From assembly GCA_034112325.1 (NCBI GenBank), contig JAWUVO010000027.1, forward strand, positions 1-64,000: a DNA stretch of 64,000 bases, written 5' to 3'. Below are positions 19,183-27,588 of this stretch, piece by piece. The position numbers were made by a program, and so were the translations under genes. The notes under the pieces were generated by a model that searched no databases, was not told the DNA's origin, and saw only the letters and a list, made by a program, of their open reading frames with translations. Source of the stretch: Bermanella sp034112325. Lineage in GTDB: Bacteria > Pseudomonadota > Gammaproteobacteria > Pseudomonadales > Oceanobacteraceae. Each line of letters opens with the position of its first letter. Position 1 is the stretch's first letter.

Positions 19183-19203
19183 GCCTTGATTGATCCTTTA
19201 ACT

Positions 19204-19235
19204 ATTAGTTACCTATTATTTACTTAGGTAATTAA
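19204..19235. terminator. AT-rich inverted repeat between yibQ and the ABC-F gene
   Basis: TTACCTA (19209-19215) and TAGGTAA (19225-19231) pair across a 9-base loop between convergent genes. The stem is AT-rich with no clean T run, so a terminator role is tentative. Confidence 0.3.
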
Positions 19236-21139
19236 TTTAAAGCCTGTTGAAGCTCTTCAAGTTCTTCTAAGCCTTCCATCCAGCTTTCTTCAGTTTGGTC
19301 TAAAGACTTTTTAATCGTCGCTTGCTGGGCTAGTACTTTCTGTAACTTATCTTTATTGGCAGCGTCGTATAAACTAGTGTCTGCTAAGCTGGCTTCAACT
19401 TCACTTAGCTGTTCTTGTAAACTTTCGACCTGTGCCTCTAACTTATCTACTTGCTTTTTAAGAGGACTCATTTTTTTGCGCATTTCAGCTTCGTAACGCT
19501 TTTTCTCCTTTTTAGCTTCGGCGCTATTTTCTGCTGAGGCTTGCTCTTCTGCTGGCTGGTCGGCTAAATCCTGCTGTTTGATAAAAGCACGATAATCCTC
19601 TAAGTCACCATCAAATTCGGATACCTTACCGTCATGAACTAATAAAAATTCGTCTACCGTATTGACCAATAAATGCCGGTCATGGCTTACCACTACAATC
19701 GCCCCCTCAAACGTTTGAAGGGCTAGAGTTAGCGCTTGACGCATATCTAGATCTAAATGGTTGGTTGGTTCATCTAAAATTAATAAGTTGGGCTTTAGCC
19801 AAGCAATTCTAGCCAACGCCAGTCGAGCTAACTCTCCACCAGAAAACTTTTCACAAGCATCAGTAGACTGATCACCATGAAAACCAAAGCCACCTAAGAA
19901 GTTACGACAGACCTGCTCGCTGGTTCCTGGAATCAACTTTTGTAAATGCAAAATAGGGCTGTAACTAAGTTCTAATTCGTCTACTTGATGCTGAGCAAAA
20001 TAACCCAATGATAAAAACTCTCCAGCGTAATATTCGCCAGACAATAATTCTAACTGCTGCACTAACGCTTTTATCAGGGTGGATTTACCTGCACCGTTAG
20101 CTCCCAGTAAACCAATTCGATCGCCTGGACGCAGATCTAACTTTACGTTACTAAGCTGCACACTATTTTCAGTGTAGCCAATATCGGCTTTAGTAAGCGT
20201 AAGCAACGGATCACTGACTTTATCAGCGTTAGGAAATTTAAACTGAAATTCACTGTCCACGTGGGCTGGAGCAATTCGCTCCATACGCTCTAGAGCCTTT
20301 ACTCGACTTTGTGCCTGCTTAGCTTTACTGGCTTTTGCCTTAAAGCGAGTGATAAAACTTTCTATGTGTTTTATTTGCTCTTGCTGCTGTACATATAGAC
20401 TTTGTTGTTGAGCCAAGCGCTCTGCTCTGCGGCGTTCAAAGTCTGCGTAATTACCACTGTATAGATCGATCTTCATTTGGTTTAGGTGAACAATTCCATC
20501 AACCACACTGTCAATAAAGTCTCTGTCATGACTAATGAGCAACAATGTACCGCGATACTTTTGTAAAAACGTTTCTAACCACATGGCGGCGTCTAAATCT
20601 AAATGGTTGGTTGGCTCATCTAGTAATAATAAGTCACTGGGCATAATCAAGGCTTTGGCAAGATTCAATCGCATTCGCCAGCCACCACTGAAAGCGCTCA
20701 CTGGTTGCTGCATTTCCTCAGGTTTAAAACCAAGACCTGCCAACATGGTGATCCCCTGATGATCAACACCATAACCACTGACCAATTCAAATTCACCATG
20801 AAGTTGGGCGAGCTTATTATCGTCGCTGCCTGCTTCGGCTTCTGCAATAGCGCTTTGAATACGACGAAACTCTTGGTGACCATCTAATACATAATCTAAA
20901 GCCGACTTACTAGATGCCGCAACTTCTTGCGCCATGTGCGCAATACGCCAGTTTTTAGGCATAAGTAAATCGCCTTGGTCTAAGGCAAGCTGCCCTAGAA
21001 TCAACTTAAATAAAGTTGACTTACCTGCTCCATTTGCTCCAACAACGGCCACTTTATGCCCATCATGTATGGTTAAATCGGCTTCTTGAAGAATGATCTT
21101 TGAACCAAGGTGTAAATTAACCTGCTGCAGACGTATCAT
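19232..21139 (-). CDS. ABC-F family ATPase (YheS/Uup type)
   Basis: A cytosolic protein of about 635 residues with two ABC ATPase domains in tandem and no membrane segment. First Walker A is GANGAGKST near residue 34-42, first signature FSGGWRMRL; second Walker A is GANGAGKST near 350, second signature FSGGELARLALARI. An inter-domain linker (about 240-300) is Arg/Lys/Gln-rich and a C-terminal coiled coil occupies about 540-635. ABC-F proteins act on the ribosome. I start at ATG 21139 because homologs begin MIRL; a GTG at 21151 is also in frame. Best fit is the YheS subgroup. Confidence 0.92.
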   Translation of the reverse strand: MIRLQQVNLHLGSKIILQEADLTIHDGHKVAVVGANGAGKSTLFKLILGQLALDQGDLLMPKNWRIAHMAQEVAASSKSALDYVLDGHQEFRRIQSAIAEAEAGSDDNKLAQLHGEFELVSGYGVDHQGITMLAGLGFKPEEMQQPVSAFSGGWRMRLNLAKALIMPSDLLLLDEPTNHLDLDAAMWLETFLQKYRGTLLLISHDRDFIDSVVDGIVHLNQMKIDLYSGNYADFERRRAERLAQQQSLYVQQQEQIKHIESFITRFKAKASKAKQAQSRVKALERMERIAPAHVDSEFQFKFPNADKVSDPLLTLTKADIGYTENSVQLSNVKLDLRPGDRIGLLGANGAGKSTLIKALVQQLELLSGEYYAGEFLSLGYFAQHQVDELELSYSPILHLQKLIPGTSEQVCRNFLGGFGFHGDQSTDACEKFSGGELARLALARIAWLKPNLLILDEPTNHLDLDMRQALTLALQTFEGAIVVVSHDRHLLVNTVDEFLLVHDGKVSEFDGDLEDYRAFIKQQDLADQPAEEQASAENSAEAKKEKKRYEAEMRKKMSPLKKQVDKLEAQVESLQEQLSEVEASLADTSLYDAANKDKLQKVLAQQATIKKSLDQTEESWMEGLEELEELQQALN

Positions 21140-21177
21140 GGGGGACTTCACTATTCAGGTTTGTAAAAGAGGGTCAT

Positions 21178-21747
21178 GTGACACAGGATGCGCATAATGC
21201 CACAATTTTAGCTGATAACCCATTTTGGCGTTATTCTGCCTCTGTTTATCGCAAAGATAACTGCGCAGACTTTTTGCTGCGCGCTCAAAATAATCTCAAG
21301 CTAGATATTAATGTATTGCTTTTTATTGGTTGGCTAGCGCAACAGAAAAAGCTATTTATTGTCACGCCACAGCATTCAACCTTAATAACAGGGTTTCAAA
21401 AAGACATTACTGAAAGAATTCGATACTTAAGAATAAAAGGTAAAGGTTTTAATAGCTCTGAGTTCTATAAGGCTTTATTAGATTTAGAGCTTCATGCTGA
21501 ATATCATCAACAGGCCAGACTGGTTAGCTTAAAAGAATTAATGCCAAGTGTAGATTTAAATATCCAGGATATTATCCGCAAAGGTGTCTATAACTACATT
21601 CAATTTGAGCAGGGTTTAAAAGAGCTGAGTATAGATGAGCAGAAGTTAAATCAACGAGAACTAGGCGAATTGAGATTAGGTATATTTGAAGAGGATAATA
21701 ACTGGCTGCAAACATTAATAGAACATTTACAGCCAGTATCTAAGTAA
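21178..21747 (+). CDS. TIGR02444-type conserved hypothetical protein
   Basis: A 189-residue soluble, mostly helical protein with a GTG start at 21178 preceded by AGAGGG. The pattern NPFWRYSASVYRKDNCADFLLRAQN followed by a hydrophobic helix with WLA matches the small family found next to ABC-F genes in Pseudomonas and relatives. No function is known to me. It is divergent from the ABC-F gene with fewer than 40 bases between starts, so the two promoters must overlap. Confidence 0.8.
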   Translation: MTQDAHNATILADNPFWRYSASVYRKDNCADFLLRAQNNLKLDINVLLFIGWLAQQKKLFIVTPQHSTLITGFQKDITERIRYLRIKGKGFNSSEFYKALLDLELHAEYHQQARLVSLKELMPSVDLNIQDIIRKGVYNYIQFEQGLKELSIDEQKLNQRELGELRLGIFEEDNNWLQTLIEHLQPVSK

Positions 21748-21756
21748 TTTAACCAA

Positions 21757-21774
21757 GACTAAGGAGTCTTAGTC
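21757..21774. terminator. Short hairpin between convergent genes
   Basis: GACTAAG (21757-21763) and CTTAGTC (21768-21774) pair with a 4-base GAGT loop in the 57-base gap between the TIGR02444 gene and the histone-like gene. T runs are poor on both strands, so its role as terminator is uncertain. Confidence 0.4.
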
Positions 21775-21804
21775 AAATCACTTAATACAGCTACTTAACA
21801 AAGA

Positions 21805-22659
21805 TTACTTATCTTCGTTGAAAGTAGTTTGTACTGCTGCAGCTGGAGCTACAGGCTTAACAGCTGCAACTTTAGCTGGCTTCTTAGTTGCTGCTTTAGC
21901 CGCTTTAGCTTCAGCTTTTTTGGCTTTAACTGCTGCTTTTTTTGCTTTCTCAGCATCTTTTTTAGCAGCTACTTTTGCTTTAGCTTTAGCTACTGCCGCT
22001 TTGGCTTTAGCTTTTGCTTTAGCTGCGTCTGATTTTGCTTTAGAAGCAGCCTTGGCTTTAGCTACTTTTGCTTGAGCCGCCGCTTTCTTAGCAGCAGACT
22101 TAGCCGCCAATGCTTCTTTCTTAGCTTCAGCTTTTTCAGCTGCTGCTAGTTTCTTAGCAACTGCTTTTTCAGCAGAATCACGAGCCGCTTCTAATTGAGC
22201 CGCTTTTTTGTTAGATGCTTTAACAGCGTTAAGTACTGAGGTCGCTTCTTTAGCAACAGCTTTAGCAGCAGAAGCTGTTTTGGCAGCTGAAGTCACTTTT
22301 GCTTTAGCAGCTGCTAATTGCTTAACACCAGCTGGAGTTTTCTTAGCTTTAACTTTAGAAGCAATTTTAGCAGCTGCTTCTTTTGCTTTAGCAACAGCAG
22401 CTTCAGCTTTAGAAACAACACCAGATGCTTTAGCAGCTTCTTTTGTAGCAGCAACAACTTCTTGTGCACGTACTTTAGTTAGCTGAGCAGCAAGCTTGGC
22501 AATTTCAGTTTCGATTTGAGCTACCGGGCTAACAACTTTTTTAGCGACTGCTTTCTTAGCAGGTGCTTTTTTAGCAGCAGGCTTTTTAGCAGCCGCTTTT
22601 TTTGGAGCCGCTTTTTTCGCAGCTAGTTTTTTCGCAGGAGCTTTTTTAGTTGCAGCCAT
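21805..22659 (-). CDS. Histone H1-like Lys/Ala-rich DNA-binding protein (AlgP-like)
   Basis: A 284-residue protein made largely of Ala and Lys. The N-terminal ~42 residues consist of short KKAPAKKAAAKKPAAKK-type repeats, like eukaryotic H1 tails and AlgP. A predicted helical/coiled region with more varied residues (about 45-170) and a long AKAKAKAA-type tail follow. It probably binds and compacts DNA non-specifically. In Pseudomonas aeruginosa algP is next to algQ, and here the algQ/rsd homolog lies about 2.6 kb away. Repetitive coding leaves long open antisense frames, which I regard as shadows. Confidence 0.85.
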   Translation of the reverse strand: MAATKKAPAKKLAAKKAAPKKAAAKKPAAKKAPAKKAVAKKVVSPVAQIETEIAKLAAQLTKVRAQEVVAATKEAAKASGVVSKAEAAVAKAKEAAAKIASKVKAKKTPAGVKQLAAAKAKVTSAAKTASAAKAVAKEATSVLNAVKASNKKAAQLEAARDSAEKAVAKKLAAAEKAEAKKEALAAKSAAKKAAAQAKVAKAKAASKAKSDAAKAKAKAKAAVAKAKAKVAAKKDAEKAKKAAVKAKKAEAKAAKAATKKPAKVAAVKPVAPAAAVQTTFNEDK

Positions 22660-22696
22660 TTGATATTACCTTTAGTTAACTTTGTGTGGTTGCGCA

Positions 22697-22702
22697 ATTA
22701 TA
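22697..22702 (-). promoter_or_regulatory. -10 element for the histone-like gene
   Basis: A consensus TATAAT reads on the minus strand 38 bases upstream of the histone-like start codon. The -35 region 16-18 bases upstream is a poor match, so strength is uncertain. Confidence 0.45.
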
Positions 22703-22765
22703 CAAAGCATCAAAAGTTAATCTAGTTAAAACAATTACTTTTTTTCAATTAGATGGTCTTTTTTA

Positions 22766-23539
22766 CTATTTTTTCGTCTTATTATCTAAATGATGATTTA
22801 ACCAGGCTAAAAGTGGCTGCCAATCCGCTTCATCTTTTTCATTTGGCGAAGAGAAGTCATAAACCCCCATGCCCAATTCTGAGCCACGAACATAGTGTTG
22901 AGTGTCTCGAATGGTGGCAATAAAAGGGATATTTAAGCTGTTCAGAAAAATCTCTAGTTTATTATAGCCAAGTGTATTTCTCTTAACTCGATTTGCAATC
23001 ACGGCTATAGGTTTTGGCTGGCGCCGAAAACCTGGGCTCAATAATACGTCTTTAATAAATGATGTGGCGGCTCGAATGTCGATGGCAGACGGCACAATTG
23101 GAATTAAAATGGCATCACATTGCCGAATCGCTTCAGATAAATTCACCCCTGCCAATCCAGCTGGAGTATCCATGATAATGTGAGTGGTAACACTGGGCAC
23201 TTTTAATTGAAAGCTGCGAGTCGAAGCAACACCGCCTTTAGCACAAACATCTACGGCATAAATAAATGGCAAGTTGGATGTGCGCTCTTTTACCCACTGA
23301 CTAGATGACCCTTGGGGGTCATAATCGATAATAGCTACATGATTAGAAGTTTGAGCGAAATATGCGGCTACATTTGTAGCAATTGTGGTTTTACCGCTGC
23401 CACCTTTTGCATTCGCAACCAATAATTTTTTAGGAGGAGGCCGGCTAATTACTCGAGACTTTTGAGGACCTATTGGGTCATTTAATTTTCTATTCACGGG
23501 TCCATCCAACAAATGCGCTAAACAGGTGATTGCATCCAT
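22766..23539 (-). CDS. ParA/Soj family ATPase, orphan
   Basis: Deviant-Walker ATPase of the ParA/MinD superfamily. KGGSGKTT is followed by the Walker A' segment IIDYDPQGS, with both invariant lysines present. The frame is open from TTG 23581 (271 residues) but that codon has no ribosome binding site. I use the ATG at 23539, which is also weakly supported. The conserved domain begins about 36 residues further on. No parB or plasmid replication gene is adjacent, so it may position a cellular cargo rather than segregate DNA. The downstream same-strand neighbour is the histone-like gene. Confidence 0.85.
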   Translation of the reverse strand: MDAITCLAHLLDGPVNRKLNDPIGPQKSRVISRPPPKKLLVANAKGGSGKTTIATNVAAYFAQTSNHVAIIDYDPQGSSSQWVKERTSNLPFIYAVDVCAKGGVASTRSFQLKVPSVTTHIIMDTPAGLAGVNLSEAIRQCDAILIPIVPSAIDIRAATSFIKDVLLSPGFRRQPKPIAVIANRVKRNTLGYNKLEIFLNSLNIPFIATIRDTQHYVRGSELGMGVYDFSSPNEKDEADWQPLLAWLNHHLDNKTKK

Positions 23540-23626
23540 ACAATACACGACTACCAATAAATTTGGCCAATCTTTTAACAATAGTTTAATATCTGCCGGA
23601 CATTCATTATCAAGGATTGAAATTAA

Positions 23627-24082
23627 ATGAAAATCTTTACTAAGCTGCTGTTATTAGCCTTAGTGGCCGCATTGGCCGCACCATTTTTTATTAAAGGAAA
23701 AAACGGTCAGCCTTTATTGAACTTTAAAGACCTAATATCCAGTAATGCCGCCATAACTGCATTTGAGCCAAAAACACAAACTAAAATGTACAAATGGAAA
23801 AATTCTAAAGGTGAATGGCAATTTGGTGATACACCACCTAATGGCTCTAATGCAGCTGAGATGCAGGTTAAAACTCAAATTAATTCTATGAAAACCATCG
23901 AGCTACCAGATGGCTTTAAAGACCAGCAAGAGACGGATCCAAATAGTCGATTTGATCCTCTAGAAAGTAATTCATCACCATTTAGTACAGCTCCAATTGA
24001 AAAAGTCCCTGAAATGCTTGAGCAAATTGAGAGCTACCAAGACACATTAGATGATCGCTCTAAACTTCTCGACTCGCTTTAA
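23627..24082 (+). CDS. DUF4124-domain secreted protein
   Basis: A 151-residue protein with an N-terminal hydrophobic signal/anchor (about residues 5-22). A DUF4124 module follows at about 57-80: MYKWKNSKGEWQFGDTPP fits the YKW-x-D-x-x-G...Y-x-D-x-P-P pattern of this domain. The rest is polar and predicted helical near the end. Function of the family is unknown. It starts divergently from the ParA gene. Confidence 0.8.
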   Translation: MKIFTKLLLLALVAALAAPFFIKGKNGQPLLNFKDLISSNAAITAFEPKTQTKMYKWKNSKGEWQFGDTPPNGSNAAEMQVKTQINSMKTIELPDGFKDQQETDPNSRFDPLESNSSPFSTAPIEKVPEMLEQIESYQDTLDDRSKLLDSL

Positions 24083-24105
24083 ACATCGACACATCTCACC
24101 TGCGT

Positions 24106-25053
24106 TTATTGTAGGTCGTATGTAATGCCGTTGGCACCAACGGCACGGTAAGATTCTGTAGAAAATGCCACATCAATGACTTGCGTATTTTTGGTGGCCC
24201 AGTCATTTCGACCTGATATTTTCCAGCTGCGTTTTAGTTCCCCTGTACTGGTATCCCAAAGCTGCACCTTACCGCTGGAATTACCCGTTAATAGCTCACT
24301 GTAATTCTGATTAAAACGAGCCGCTAGAAAATACCCCGAAGTGGCTTTAATTTGGCTGCGAATTTTTCCTGTGACCAAATCCCAAATGTGCGTTTGACCT
24401 CGATGACTTGCACCAAAACCTAATGCCCCGTCCTCACTAATCGCGACTACTCTAATTTGGTTATTCAATTCCCAACTTCGAATCTCTTTACCGGATTGTA
24501 AATCCCATACTTTCACATAAGAATCGTCGCCACCGGTGATTGCCCATTTACCATCGGCGCTCATATCGACAGTTTGTACAATGCCCTCGTGGGCAAGCCT
24601 AAGTTTTACACCGCCATTTTTAATATCAAATAAGGCGGCTTCATAACTCTCAAGGCCCAGCAATGCATATTGCCCAGTATTACTAAGATCCATATCACGA
24701 ATATCAGCCGGCGCTTCCCACAACCAAAACGCTTCTCCCGTTTTTGCATTCCAAAGAACTATCTTGCGATGATCTGACGTGGCTGCGTACAAGCCATTGT
24801 CACTGATACTACCGGCAACAATACCTGACATGGTGTCAGCCTTATGATTCCAATTATATAAGCGCTCAAAATCATCCACGTCCCAGTAGCTACCGCCATG
24901 ATGAATCGAACCAATTAAAACATGCTTGCCGTCGCTAGAAAGGCTGGCGCTATAAACACCCTGTACGGCCATTTCCCATTGATGCGATGGACTGTCGCCG
25001 CTAGAGCAAGCGGCTAAGAAGTAAAATATAATGATTAAGCTTAGGTATTTCAT
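24106..25053 (-). CDS. WD40-repeat lipoprotein
   Basis: A 315-residue protein with a lipoprotein signal (LAAC, Cys16) and repeated WD40-like blades. Examples are SLSSDGKHVLIGSIHHGGSYW, AISDDG-type starts, and DSYVKVWDLQSGKEIRSW and VQLWDTSTGELKRSW, spaced about 40 residues apart. The blades probably form one beta-propeller on the periplasmic face of a membrane. Propellers of this kind usually mediate protein contacts; no partner is implied by the neighbours. Confidence 0.85.
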   Translation of the reverse strand: MKYLSLIIIFYFLAACSSGDSPSHQWEMAVQGVYSASLSSDGKHVLIGSIHHGGSYWDVDDFERLYNWNHKADTMSGIVAGSISDNGLYAATSDHRKIVLWNAKTGEAFWLWEAPADIRDMDLSNTGQYALLGLESYEAALFDIKNGGVKLRLAHEGIVQTVDMSADGKWAITGGDDSYVKVWDLQSGKEIRSWELNNQIRVVAISEDGALGFGASHRGQTHIWDLVTGKIRSQIKATSGYFLAARFNQNYSELLTGNSSGKVQLWDTSTGELKRSWKISGRNDWATKNTQVIDVAFSTESYRAVGANGITYDLQ

Positions 25054-25220
25054 AACCGCAACATCCCGTTGTTTTGCTTAAGTTTAGGTCATGTAGTAAA
25101 AAAAGTAGGACGCAGTCGGCCAGTCGGACAGCATTTTGTAATCGAGGTTAGATCTGAGATGATTAATATTGAATTAATATAAAATGTTCAAACAGATTGA
25201 AAAATTAAGGGAGCACAGGC

Positions 25221-25236
25221 CGAGCTAGACAGCTCG
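25221..25236. other. Short hairpin downstream of rsd
   Basis: CGAGCT (25221-25226) and AGCTCG (25231-25236) pair with a 4-base loop, 29 bases past the end of rsd on the minus strand. No T run follows directly, so it may be a weak terminator or an mRNA 3'-end structure. Confidence 0.3.
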
Positions 25237-25264
25237 ACCAAAGAGGTTCCGACTTGCAATAAAA

Positions 25265-25741
25265 CTATGCGACGGCTTCTTTATGGGATGTATGTAAAGC
25301 TTCTATCAATGAATCTTCAATTTCAAAGCGCTCTTCTAACAATTCACCTAGAGCTGATAAATCTTTTGATAAGTCAGACATGTTCTCTATGCAGTTTTCA
25401 GCCGTTTGATAACTGTCATTAAAATCAACACAGTGTGATGTTATGAATTCTAATCTTGGGTAATGTTTGTTGGCTAGTTCAATACCACCATCGTTATATT
25501 CTTCAGCTTCTTTGATTAACTGCTCATACACTTCAAAGTGACCTGCACTGCAGTAGTCCATCAGTACTTGGCAAAAAGCTTGAATTTTGACTGAAACGGG
25601 CGTTTCCCTCGGGCTAAATGGTTTCAACCCCTGAATAGCCACGTACAAAACTAATAACTCTTGACGTTCATTCAACCACTTATCAATGATCTTATGTACG
25701 CCCCCCCAGCGCTCTTGCGCATTCTGACAACCTTCTAGCAT
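25265..25741 (-). CDS. rsd: Anti-sigma-70 regulator Rsd/AlgQ
   Basis: A 158-residue all-helical cytosolic protein of the Rsd/AlgQ family, which binds sigma-70 region 4 and shifts RNA polymerase use in stationary phase. The opening MLEGCQNAQERWGGVHKIID with WLNERQELLV is the family signature. GAGG lies about 8 bases before the ATG. Neighbouring histone-like, dsbB and RMF-like genes reproduce parts of the Pseudomonas algQ-algP context. Confidence 0.93.
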   Translation of the reverse strand: MLEGCQNAQERWGGVHKIIDKWLNERQELLVLYVAIQGLKPFSPRETPVSVKIQAFCQVLMDYCSAGHFEVYEQLIKEAEEYNDGGIELANKHYPRLEFITSHCVDFNDSYQTAENCIENMSDLSKDLSALGELLEERFEIEDSLIEALHTSHKEAVA

Positions 25742-26082
25742 GGTAATTCCTCAACTTTATATTTATTTGGATCGAGCTTCATAACACGCCCTTGTTACTC
25801 ACAAATATAGGCACTGGATGACGCCCCTGCAAGCTCATTTTTGTCTAATTTTTTTTGCTTGAGTCCTGCCTTTTTTTACAATATGATCCATAAGGAGTCA
25901 TTGTAAGAAGTTATAAAATAATAGATATTTTCGGCCTTTCTAACGCAATAAAAAACATAAAACTGGCTTTTTTTTACTTCTTCAACTCAACATTCTGCTT
26001 GAAACACTCAAATCGGTTCTATTAAAGTTAATTGTCGCAGCCAAGATCAAAGAACAATATCCAAATTTTATACTTTTTTAAA
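25742..26082. other. AT-rich intergenic region between dsbB and rsd
   Basis: These 341 bases are very AT-rich with several T runs. They contain a dyad TTACAAT (25876-25882) / ATTGTAA (25900-25906) with a 17-base spacer. The rsd promoter should lie here, but I cannot identify convincing -35/-10 elements. No reading frame longer than a few codons with a ribosome binding site is seen. Confidence 0.4.
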
Positions 26083-26583
26083 TTATCTTTTTTTACTCGC
26101 CATGAAAAATAATGTAATTGAAATCAACATAAATCCTACAAACCAAACTAATACCCAAGCTGGCATAGACAAGCCAATAAAAGACCACTGTGTTTCAGCA
26201 CAATTACCATTCCCTCTCAGCATAACGGTTAACACTTCTGCCCACGGCAAAGTATCTACCATATATTCTAGGCTAGGTCCGCAAGTTGGCACCTGATCAG
26301 CCGGTAAGCTTTGTATCCACATGTGCCGGCCAGCGACAAACAGGCCAAAGCTTGCCGTCACAAACAAAAGCGCCGCATGTACCTTTTGCTTTATACCTTC
26401 TAACCCAAATATAAATCCAGATAGTGACACCAAACCTACCAACAAGACCGCTATTCGCTGCATCACACACAATGGGCAGGGGTCTAAATACATTACGTAC
26501 TCAAAGTAATATGCGGCCCCTAACAAGCTCATGCACGCTAAAAACATCAATAAAAACAAGTGTCTGGTAGTAATACTTTTCAT
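26083..26583 (-). CDS. dsbB: Disulfide bond formation protein DsbB
   Basis: Inner-membrane quinone reductase that reoxidises DsbA. The 166-residue product has four membrane helices. The first redox pair is C36/C39 (CPLC) and the second pair is C101/C128, all four catalytic cysteines being present. The ATG is preceded by AAGGGAAAG. In Pseudomonas a dsbB-type gene likewise lies near algQ. Confidence 0.96.
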   Translation of the reverse strand: MKSITTRHLFLLMFLACMSLLGAAYYFEYVMYLDPCPLCVMQRIAVLLVGLVSLSGFIFGLEGIKQKVHAALLFVTASFGLFVAGRHMWIQSLPADQVPTCGPSLEYMVDTLPWAEVLTVMLRGNGNCAETQWSFIGLSMPAWVLVWFVGFMLISITLFFMASKKR

Positions 26584-26724
26584 ATCTTTCCCTTTTCCTT
26601 ATGCACTTAAGACCCTAGTAAAGCTTTAAGACAGCTAACACATGTATTTGTTAGCTATTTTCCCCCGCAAAACCGAGCTTTTAAACTATGCTTATTAGTA
26701 GACATACACTAAAGGGCTTATTTA

Positions 26725-27114
26725 ATGCTTCGTATTATCTCATTCATTATCGCTATTTGCATGACTTCAATCACTTTTGCAGAGGGCGGCACTCAGTATG
26801 TCCACTTACAACCTGCTTTCGTATTAAACTATGGAGCAAATACCGTGGGGCGACTTAAATATATTCGCACAGATGTTGCTCTTCGAGTGGTGGGTGCAGA
26901 AGCGGCAGGGAAAGTTAATCATCATCAAGCTTATATAAGGAATCAGCTGGTACTGTTATTAAGCCAGCAAGTCGAAGACACAGTTAATTCGGCCCAAGGC
27001 AGAGAGCAATTACGTCAAGTGGCACTGGATGAAATAAAAGCGTTATTAACTGAGCTGGAAGGAAAGCCCTACATTGAAGACTTATACTTTCAAAATTTCG
27101 TGGCGCAGAATTAG
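26725..27114 (+). CDS. Secreted FliL-like protein outside a flagellar operon
   Basis: A 129-residue protein with a cleavable-looking signal peptide (about 1-19, ending TFA). A FliL-type domain follows: YVHLQPAFVLNYG, RYIRTDVALRV-like strand, HHQAYIRNQLVLLLS, REQLRQVALDEIKALL and a C-terminal YFQNFVAQN. Canonical FliL is anchored by an uncleaved N-terminal helix and encoded among flagellar genes. This one stands alone between dsbB and a strong terminator. It may be a periplasmic paralog acting on a stator or another membrane complex. Confidence 0.82.
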   Translation: MLRIISFIIAICMTSITFAEGGTQYVHLQPAFVLNYGANTVGRLKYIRTDVALRVVGAEAAGKVNHHQAYIRNQLVLLLSQQVEDTVNSAQGREQLRQVALDEIKALLTELEGKPYIEDLYFQNFVAQN

Positions 27115-27130
27115 ATAAAAGCTGGCTAAA

Positions 27131-27187
27131 AATAGACAGCCAATAAAAAAGCCGAATCTTACGATTCGGCTTTTTTGGCTGTCTATT
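27131..27187. terminator. Strong bidirectional terminator with extended stem
   Basis: GCCGAATC (27151-27158) and GATTCGGC (27163-27170) form a GC-rich stem with a 4-base loop, flanked by A6 and T6. Pairing continues outward through AATAGACAGCC (27131-27141) and GGCTGTCTATT (27177-27187) with a 3-base bulge. It terminates the FliL-like gene and probably the minus-strand RMF-like transcript too. Confidence 0.92.
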
Positions 27188-27265
27188 ATGCTATTGCTGT
27201 AAGAAGCTATTCATCTTAAGCAATCTTATCTTAGGAACCTACAAATCAACTAGATTTATAAATGA

Positions 27266-27475
27266 TTAAGACTTTAGGCCTGCGGCCCCAATTGACGCTT
27301 GCTTGATATCAAATTGCTCTTTACCGTCGTGCCAACCGGCTTCCCAAGCATTTACGATCATTTCAGCGCGATATGTGCAAGAGCTGAGAGTCTTTCCTAC
27401 CATACCTGTCATAAATCCATGACGATATGCTTTCTCTAGACTTTCCAGGTCCCACTGGTTTTCAACCAGTTCCAT
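27266..27475 (-). CDS. rmf: Ribosome modulation factor-like protein
   Basis: A small basic-aromatic protein of 69 residues. The core LEKAYRHGFMTGMVGK...CTYR...AWEAGWHDG matches the RMF pattern (A-x-x-x-G-x-x-A-G-x-x-G-K, CPY, W-x-x-G-W-x-x-G). RMF dimerises 70S ribosomes into inactive 100S particles in stationary phase. I choose the ATG at 27475 because AGGGA precedes it by 7 bases; an upstream ATG at 27493 lacks such a site. Compared with E. coli RMF the C-terminus is longer by about 15 residues. Confidence 0.8.
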   Translation of the reverse strand: MELVENQWDLESLEKAYRHGFMTGMVGKTLSSCTYRAEMIVNAWEAGWHDGKEQFDIKQASIGAAGLKS

Positions 27476-27588
27476 AATGTAATCCCTGAGCATTTACATG
27501 AAGGCTAACCCAGATTTGAGTGATTACAAGTATATAATTAGACCATTGAGGCCTTTGAAGTCTAAACAGGGCACCAATGTGACACAGT

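Noticed and set aside
21818..22486. Long Ala/Leu-rich open frames on the plus strand opposite the histone-like gene
   Set aside because: They are mirror images of repeated Lys/Ala codons; the minus frame has a start, a promoter and a recognisable protein type.
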